Shown here: one piece after another, positions 21,701 to 30,700 of the stretch
How the letters are laid out: the number at the start of each line of letters is the position of its first letter
How positions within the stretch are numbered: the first letter of the stretch is position 1
Assembly (NCBI GenBank): GCA_000507305.1
Contig: DF241056.1
Location: 1 to 64,000 of the forward strand
From: Breviolum minutum Mf 1.05b.01
Taxonomy: Eukaryota; Sar; Dinophyceae; Suessiales; Symbiodiniaceae
Length of the DNA stretch: 64,000 bases
Direction of reading: 5' to 3'
Notes under the pieces: model-generated
Database searches by the model: none
The model's input: the letters and a program-made list of their open reading frames with translations, nothing else
What the model was told of the DNA's origin: nothing
Position numbers and translations under genes: made by a program

Positions 21701-24700
21701 GCGCTGAGTTGCTTGAATGAGCCGGCACAAATTACCACTTCAGTCTGTCGTATTTGGAGCAACAGTATGAGTCGTATGAGTATGAATTCAAAGTACACAC
21801 CTGCTGCCACGGTGCTCCATAGTCGTTGCTCACCTTAACATCTTGTGTCGCACATGAGTCACATGAGTAGCGAGCCGAGACGAATGGAGTGACATCGCAG
21901 TGATGACACTGCAGTCATCAAGTCTCATGTTTCGAAGATGCCAAATTCACAATCTGCTAGCTTCGGGCATTCATTCTGTCAGCAACAGTCAGAACCTATC
22001 TCTCGCCAAAGTGACCCTTCTTGAAAGAAACTATGATCACAAATCCGAGTTTGGTCGATGAAAAGAAACATTTGACATATTTGACAATGGACACTGGACA
22101 CTTGGATAGAATTATATAGATACTCCCAGGTAGAGGTGCAAAGTTATTGCAACATATACCTAACAAGTAAAAAGTATTAAAAAACAACATAGTCTCTCCC
22201 AAGACCTGGTATCATACATCAAAGGCAAGTGACAAGTTCACTCCACAAATCTCTTTGCTCAATCCCATAGGATAAACCGATAATACTACCATCAGGCTGC
22301 TCGTTACCCTCACGACTCAGGAAGGCTCTCTTGCACCAGGTCATATCCTTGCAGCAACAGTCAGCAGGACAGCCATCAAAAGAAACTTACTGCTGACTGT
22401 CGCCATCACCAAATCAAAGTTGCAAAGACCTTTATCTTGGCGCGGGAAAAGAAAGATCGCAAAGTCTACATTTGATGAAGGAACATGAATGAAATAATGA
22501 ACATCATTATCAAAACTACTCGCCTGACCTTTCGCCTAACTTCACCAACCTAATCATACTTTGTGGAGAATGCGCCGAGCATCACCAAAGAGTCGCCAAC
22601 CTTCACCTCAGTATCAGGATCAATTCCTCATGTGGAACTGATTTTGAGCCTTCCAGTCCAGCACACCTCCATCTCTGACATTCTCTGGTTGAAAATGTTT
22701 GAAATAAAGGATAATAAAGACATACGTAGTGACATACGTGTCCTTCAGGAATCTGGCAATCAGAAGGAAAAACCAGGCTTGGATTGTCCCTTGTTGCTTC
22801 ATCTCTCGAGGGTCGGTGCAAGGAGAAAGGGAGCAGTGGTCCAGAGGAGACTGACTGTGTGACCACACATGACTATGATTGATAATGAAATCATATGACA
22901 ATGGTGATGGTGATGATGATCGCAATACTATGGGAAAGAATGTAAAGGGTCAGTGTCGGGGCGTGCCTGGATTGATGCTGTCAATCCATATGATGGTGTT
23001 CATGATACTGTAAATACTAGGAGGACATGAATGCTATGACAATGATGACGCAATAAGAAACACAAGAAAGGCTTTCACAAATTCTCCCAAACAGCAGACA
23101 GATGATAAATGCCCAACAACTTTCAGCGCACTGAGATTACTATCCTTTTGAACTTGTTGTTTTCCACTCAAAGGCAAGCAGCAATCACTCTCGTCAATGA
23201 CACCGATGGCCGCCAAATAAGTGCGTTCTCCCAGGACCTTCTTAGAATAAGAATCTGTCCTACAGGTACAACACAATGCTTCAATGCTTTGGCCAAACAT
23301 CTTCCCATGTTTCAAAGGAGACAAGCCAAGTCTGTCCTGTACGGTGGATTTTCTGGTCGCGGTAAGCAGGGCCTGCAATACTATGAACAGCGTCTTGAAG
23401 CGCAGCAGGTGTGGGATGTCTCTAAGTGGCCTCCACATATTCTATGCATCTCTTGACCCAAACCCTACCTTCCAGGACGAGAACTAGGGTCTCTGTAGCT
23501 GGCCTTGACATTGATTGCAGTAGGAGAGGTGTCGAATGGGAATGGCACCCAGAAAACATCAACTGGCACTTCCATTTACCCCACAAGAGGAAAGACCAAC
23601 CTGCAGGACCATGTACTGTTGCTGCATCTACTTTTACTTTCATCCAGTCATTTCACAGTTTGTCAAATGTGTCCCACCTCGCAAGATTCCAGACTTGGCC
23701 ATTGTCTCACCTCCATCGGGCTTTGCTTCATGAGTGCAGTCGGGTAGTAAGGATACAGCTATGATGTAGGCTAGATTGGGATTGCCATCAAGGGACTCCT
23801 TGAAGAGAAGAGCAAACGCAGTAAAGAAAGGGAAACGAAGACTACAGCGCATCTACATGTCATGTTGATTCGCTTGAAAAGCCAAGAGTGGTATGCCCTA
23901 TAAAAAGGATGGGTCTTCTCCATGCTGGCATGTTTTGGGACAACATGAAAGTGGCAGGAAGCAACATGGCAATATGTTCACAAAAGCACTTCCACCATCT
24001 CTGGACGGAGGCCTTTGGAGAGGGTGCCGGAGTAGGCAACGCTTCTTCCAACGCTTCTGATGCAAACATTTTGTTTGAAGCAACTTCTCGAACCTCGGGC
24101 TTTCAGACTGGGAACCCCTCCAAAGAAGGAATAACTTCTTTGGGTTGGTCGGTTGGTCTGGTAAAACCCAACAAAGAAGCTTTGTAACTTTCAGATTCAT
24201 CGAATTGCATCACTCTGCCGCACCTCTTTGCCTATACTCTTGGAAAAACAATGCAACTGGTACAATCATATGATGAAAATCAGAGGATATACGGACCAAC
24301 GAAAGGTCCGAGTCCACCGATATGTGTTGGCTCTTCAGAATGGTTCACTGCAAGTGCCTTCAAACAATGTAAATTGATGTCTTCTATGTTTTCAGGGTAA
24401 TCCAGGAAGCCACATCTTACCTAATTGTGCAGTTAAAGGTGCTGAGTCCACCATGCTGTCGCTGGAAACCTTCCATGGTCTCCTGCAACGTGGTCAGCTA
24501 CCATGCCACAGAGTCAATCTCATTCAGGGAACAAAAACAACTTGAACTTGTGGAAATACCAAGGAATAAGCAGAAGATACATTTTGCATGTCGGAAATGT
24601 TGCAAGCATGAAAAATCTGCTGGTCTCCCCGAAACATCAGGGTGTGCAAGAACTGTGCATACAGCATGCAAATCTCTGCTCTGCGGTCCCTTTCGGAAGC

Positions 24701-27700
24701 ATCATCGAGTCGATAGCAACATCAAATTGGGGACTGCCTCAGAGGGTTGCAAAGGTTCATCTGGATATCTCAACGAAGCACCCGCATTGGCAATGGCATA
24801 AAATGGGAGGGAACAAAACTGCAAAACCCTTGGCTGATCATGGCTGATCTATATATTTCAATCCTGCTAGCCATCCAACGGTGTTCACTACATCAAGCCA
24901 GCCTTTTTCCAGCTAGCAACCAAAATTCAGCAACAGGATTCACCTCCATCAACTCTGTGGCCCTGGCTATGTTTCACCTCTGAGCTTTTACGCTGCCTGA
25001 AAATTCGACGCTCCGATGGTTCAATCGCCGAAGGGGAAGATTCAACTGACCCAAGGCTGCACCTGTGGAAGGACCAAAGACACAACTGCTCACTAAGCTT
25101 GGGGCTGGTCATTCCACCAGAGTAGGCAGCAGGAAAAAAGGCCTTAAACAGTCTTCTGGATGGCATCAAAATCCATCAAAATCTGCATGAGACAGCAATC
25201 TCACAGTTTGCAATATTCAGAGTGTCTTTTCGTTGATGTCTTCGAATTGGGACATTTGTCATGGTAAGCTTGTTCGTAAACTCATGGTGAAAGCATATCC
25301 AAGCATGGAGGTCGTCTTACACTTACGATCCAACCATATTGTCACATGCAACAAAAGTCAACAAGCATCGCCTGAGCTTCCAACAGCCTAACACCACTGC
25401 AAGGTTCCGCTGCCTGGAATGTGGGGAGTCTAGACAACGAAACAAAAATCGCCTTGCCAGGGAGACCACAACGGTTCATATTGCATTGACTGGAAATGCC
25501 TAAGTGCCTCAAGCCAAAGATGATACTCATGAATGTACAAGCATGGGCTCAACTTAATCATAGAACAAGTGAAGCCGGCTCCACCAATCGTAAACGCTCC
25601 TGCAAATGTTGCCATGGTCTAGAAGTATCCCATGATGATTCGAGTTCGAATTTTTCTGGGCATTCATGGCAACACGTTGTCCAGACCAAAGAAATTGCAA
25701 ATGATAATCCTCCGTCCTAGGCTGGAGTTTTATAATCTGGGCATTTTAAGACCATTTCGGTCATATTATGTCAGACTACATAAGACTCCAACGCCATGTC
25801 TTCAACTCTCCTGCCAGTCCCCATGGATTTTGACTGGCAAAGGCCCACAAATCAAGGCATCACGGCGCTACCAGATCGGTGTTCAGCGGAAAGCGAGGGC
25901 GCTACAAATGTGTGGCAAGTGGTGGTGTGCTTATTGGTATGCGTATTCCGTGTTATATAGATCGTTTAATAATAGTATTTGGTAGTGACGGTGGTAATGA
26001 TTCGTTGGTGATATCGTACCAGATTGTATCATAATGACTATGGTATCAACAGAGAAAATGAATCCAGATACTAGATTACAGAATGCTTGCTACTGCCTTC
26101 TGAAAGACAGGAGATCTGTAGTTTGGAGTCTGTAGTGCTCGAAAACTGAACGGAATATTGCTACTGATCTGAAACAGACCAAACCAAATCTTGGGATGTC
26201 GCGGGCTGCACAGAGATCATGCATGAGACGCAGGAGCCATGTCAAGAGTCTGCGGCAGTGGCTGATGTCTTACAAGTGCAAAATATATCTACAACACGCA
26301 ATCACTTCGACGCAATTCACGATGGCCTGTGTATCGGTCTTCAGGAGGCCCGTCTCTGAAAGTACCTGACAAGGACAAGGACTCCTAGTCAAAAGTCATA
26401 GATGGCTGAAAAGATCTTCCACCTGCTGGCTCCCTACCGACAAACATGCCAGTGAGACAATGTCCCTCATGACCTAAGAGAAACATGCTGCAAACTGCAA
26501 AGTTGCTGTCAGCTATGAAACACTCTGCTGAGGTACTGTCACAGCTGAGTTTGATGCTAAAGGCCTCACTGTCCAAAGTGGCACAGGATTGCACCTAACA
26601 GCTGGCACGTCTAAAACAGCAGAACGATACACTGTGATACAGCAAAATCAGGCAAACAAAATCCAATCACCCGATTATGTTCATTTCTTCGATATCCTTC
26701 CACCCCTCCATTGCATTTGATGCTCATAAAAAAGACTAGCACAAGCTTGGATTGGATGATGATTGAATCATAATGGTTCATTCTATCCATTTAGAAACCC
26801 ATAGGTGCCGTGGGAACCTATGCCCAATCCCTCTAACCCGTGCTGGATGCCATGGTCGCCTGAAAACACCTTGCTTCAGGTCGATCAGGGCAATGTGCTT
26901 CAGCCCAGCTTCCCCGGGCGTCAGCGATGTGGCGACCTGCAGGGACCCATCTGTCGAAGTCCCGAGCCTTCATTCTATGAATTTGGAGCTCTCACCAACA
27001 CGGTGGAGGCTCAACGGTTTAGATGTTAAATTCTCAACTTATCATACATTGCCAAAATACAAATTTATATAGTGATTAAATAATAGCTAGAAAAGTTCTT
27101 GGAGAAAGGGCCACCCTCTCCAAAACAAGTAGTTTTAAGACATGATTTTAGTCAGATTTGATAGATTTTGCGTAAATACCAGTACGATATCAATCATGGA
27201 TGGAAAAGTTGTTGAAACGTTTCTATCTATTAGTATCGCCTGAAAAAACAGGTATTTTTCTGATCATCAAAAGATAATGTATATCTGGGAAAGTAGTTCG
27301 GAAAGTAGTTCACTATACCAGATTACCAGTATATAAAGGGATATGTAATATGTGAAAGTTGTGTAAAGTTCTGTTTTGCATTCCTCTGTTAAGTTGTATC
27401 GAAGTGACGCAAAAATGTATGCCTGTAGAATTCATGTGCAAAATGATCAAACCAAGGTAAACAAATCATCCAACTCTTCACCAACTCAAGTGTTGGCAAC
27501 CCACATTCTATGGTGTGCCAGGGACCCCACAGAGGATCCAGGTTGGATCACGTAGAACTCACCACGGAGGGACTCCTGGAGTCAACTAATACCCGTTGGT
27601 TCATGAAATCCTAACGACCTCAGGACAGTCCTGCGGCTTCACTTGGCAGTCGTGCTCGTGGCCCCAAATCACCTTTCACGAATGCGGTGGTCAAAAAGTG

Positions 27701-30700
27701 GATGAATAGGTTTATTGAAATCATACCATGCGTGTCCATATCGATCCATATGGGTCATACTTCTGGGACCATGGATTTTCCCAAGCTGGGATTCCAAACA
27801 AGGTCCAAGAAAGATGGCAGCATCTCTTCATGGATACACCTCAGCAGAAGGAATATTGGGTACCCATATTAAGGTGGTGAAGCACATGCCTCACAACGAG
27901 TTGTTAGTGAATCAACCAAACAGTTTGAAACTTCCCCAACGACTGGGCATCCCAAACGCCTTGCTGGGGACACCATGCTTGTTGCCCTTGTGCCTGTCGA
28001 GAGTGGCTCACCTTACCTTAACAACGTCATAGCCATCCCCAACCTCTTCCACCTTGCCTGTTCTGGTGCAGGATCATCACATGGAACCACTTGTCAGGAT
28101 CCACAGGAGTCTGGCATTGAAGCAGCATGTTTCAACCACGGCCATGCACAGAAAGGGAAGTCAAAACCGAAGAGATGCAATGCAAAACATGAAGATGACT
28201 GATGCTAATTCATGTTTCATCGGCTTTATGATCGAAGCTTGATGATAATTCCATGAAATTCACGAGATATAAAGAGACGATGTATAGGAAATCTGAAACA
28301 TCCTACATCCTACCATGTCCTATTGATCCATTATGATCCATTGGTGAGATTTCAAGAATGTTTACATCCGCACCTCAAAGCGCACCTTCCGAGCCTGCGA
28401 GCAGCTTGGGTCGCTGATGGGTCGAGGCAAAGTTTGGCCATGACGAACCAGGAGAAAACATGATTGTTTTTGTTGATATATTCTTTAATGTTTTTTTGGA
28501 CTCCAACTTGATTAACAAGTCTGGGATGTGTAATCCTACTGCAAACATCCAATGGGGATTCACCTGCGGAGATTTCTGCAGCTTTCCATTGCTAGAAACT
28601 ATTCAAAGCATGTGATGGGACTGTTATAGAATCATGGAATGTTATAGAATGACAGAATGATGGGATCATGACTTATGAAAGGATATGATGAGATCGATAT
28701 CTTGAGATTTGTTGAAATTGCACAGGTCAAAACGAGATTCCTTAAAACCAGCTGTGATTTGCCAATGTCCAGAGGCTACCCGTGCCTACAAACATCGACA
28801 AACCTAATATCCTCTACACTTCTACCACCCAGCGCTTCCGAGTGGGACCTGAAATGCACGATGAAGGCGTTCATCGCGGATGTTCCCCAAGCCGTAAATG
28901 GCCACTTGAGATCTGCCCTGACAGGAGTGACCAAGGAAGCCTAGTATGGAGCTAGCCTAGTATCGAGCTTGAATCAGGGGATGTTGTTTCACAATTAAGC
29001 AGCAAGGAAGGGGCACACTTCGGGGCCTACAGAATTGTAGATCTTTCTATTTGGGGAGCAATGCATTCCACTCAATGTGCCAAATCTGCCTTGCTGAGCA
29101 ATAGTGGGCGAATCACAATGTCCTGCCAAAAAGTATCCAAAAGTCGGCTGCAATGCGACGAGGGATGGCTTGAAGCATCCGGTGAAGGATTTGAAACTAC
29201 TAGATGCTACACAGACGTCCTACTATCATCCAAAAGAACGCCACCAGCTCCTCTAGATCTTCGTGGCGGCCAAAATAGTTGCACAGGCCTGCAACCTGTA
29301 CCCAATGCTGGTGGTATTTGCCATACTTGTACAAGTGTCAGCTTCCTGAGTTGTTCAGATTCATACTATGTTTGGATACATGTGGGATGTGTTGGGGTGA
29401 GTGACCTAGACTATCCATTGATGGTGATTGATATCACTTCTCTAAACAAATGACCCTGTGCAAGGCTGGGATGTTGACCTAGTTGTCAAAATATCTTGCC
29501 CTGATGGAGAGAAAGTTGACCCTTCGGAAAGCCTCTAAGTCTAGCAGCCCAGGACATAGGAAAGCATAGATTTCTCATGATTCCTTCCACATCACAAACC
29601 TCAGGAATCCTCAAGGGCCATGCCTCTAAGAGGTTAGCAGCGCACAGATTACTCTCACCGCCAGGATCGTCGTGGTTCCCATGGATCATGAAACTGGCGG
29701 TGCAGCTGATAGGCCCAAAACACTGAGCTCCCTGAATGAATAAACTGCAAGGCTTGCATTCCAACTTTGCCAGCTGCACAAAGGGCACTCAACGTTGAGG
29801 TTCGGGTCTTGGTAATTGACCATACCTCTTGCAAAGCTAACTGCTGGATCACTCACAACCTGGCATGCTGGTGCGATGGGGCTTAAGATTGGGCTGAGCG
29901 TTTGCCATGTCAAGAGTGGTGTTGCCGCAGTCTAGGAAACGACAGTCGTTTCATGTCTGGAGAACCTCTAACTGAGAAGTTTGAAGAAACCAAAAGCACG
30001 GACCCCAAGACCACTAAGATTCAGATACCTGAGATACCTGCGATACCTATGGTATCTGCGAATCATAATCGAAATCCGATCGAATCCTTGGAATCAAAGT
30101 GGGCTTGTCATGCTCCAACCTGAGTTCCACCAATACGTCACCCCATACCAAGCCTCAAAGGCCACCTGGGAGGAGGGGCGTTGAAACGAACGAAGACAAA
30201 AGCCTCTAAACGCAGTGTAGATTGAAAAAACTTCGAAAAATGTCTTGAACATGTTACAATATACGCTACATATCTACATACTGTTGTTCTATGCACTCAC
30301 TAGTTCCATTGTCTATTATCAAGTTGCAAGGAACTCTAGAGGCTTCAGGGTGTCGGAGAATTACTTGGATTACAAACAGAAGCATAAGATAATCTTCATA
30401 AATCGCTCCAAAATCAAGCCAGTCCAACCGAAAACGGACGTTCGCACATCACTGTGACGGTTTGAAGTTTGAAGTTTTTGATTTGTTGGATGTTTCTCAT
30501 TGTTCCTCTTCCCCAGAACAGCCAAACCAGGCCCTTCAACCTCGCCAGACCCCATGGTGTACTGCCGCAAGAGATCCATGGTCCGATAGAGGCAGCCCCT
30601 GCAGTGTTGAGGTGATTTGTCGGAAGGATGATCGGACTCAAACATAGACAAAACATTGACATGCTATTGAGTCTTTACAAAACTATTTGGGGGGAATGGG

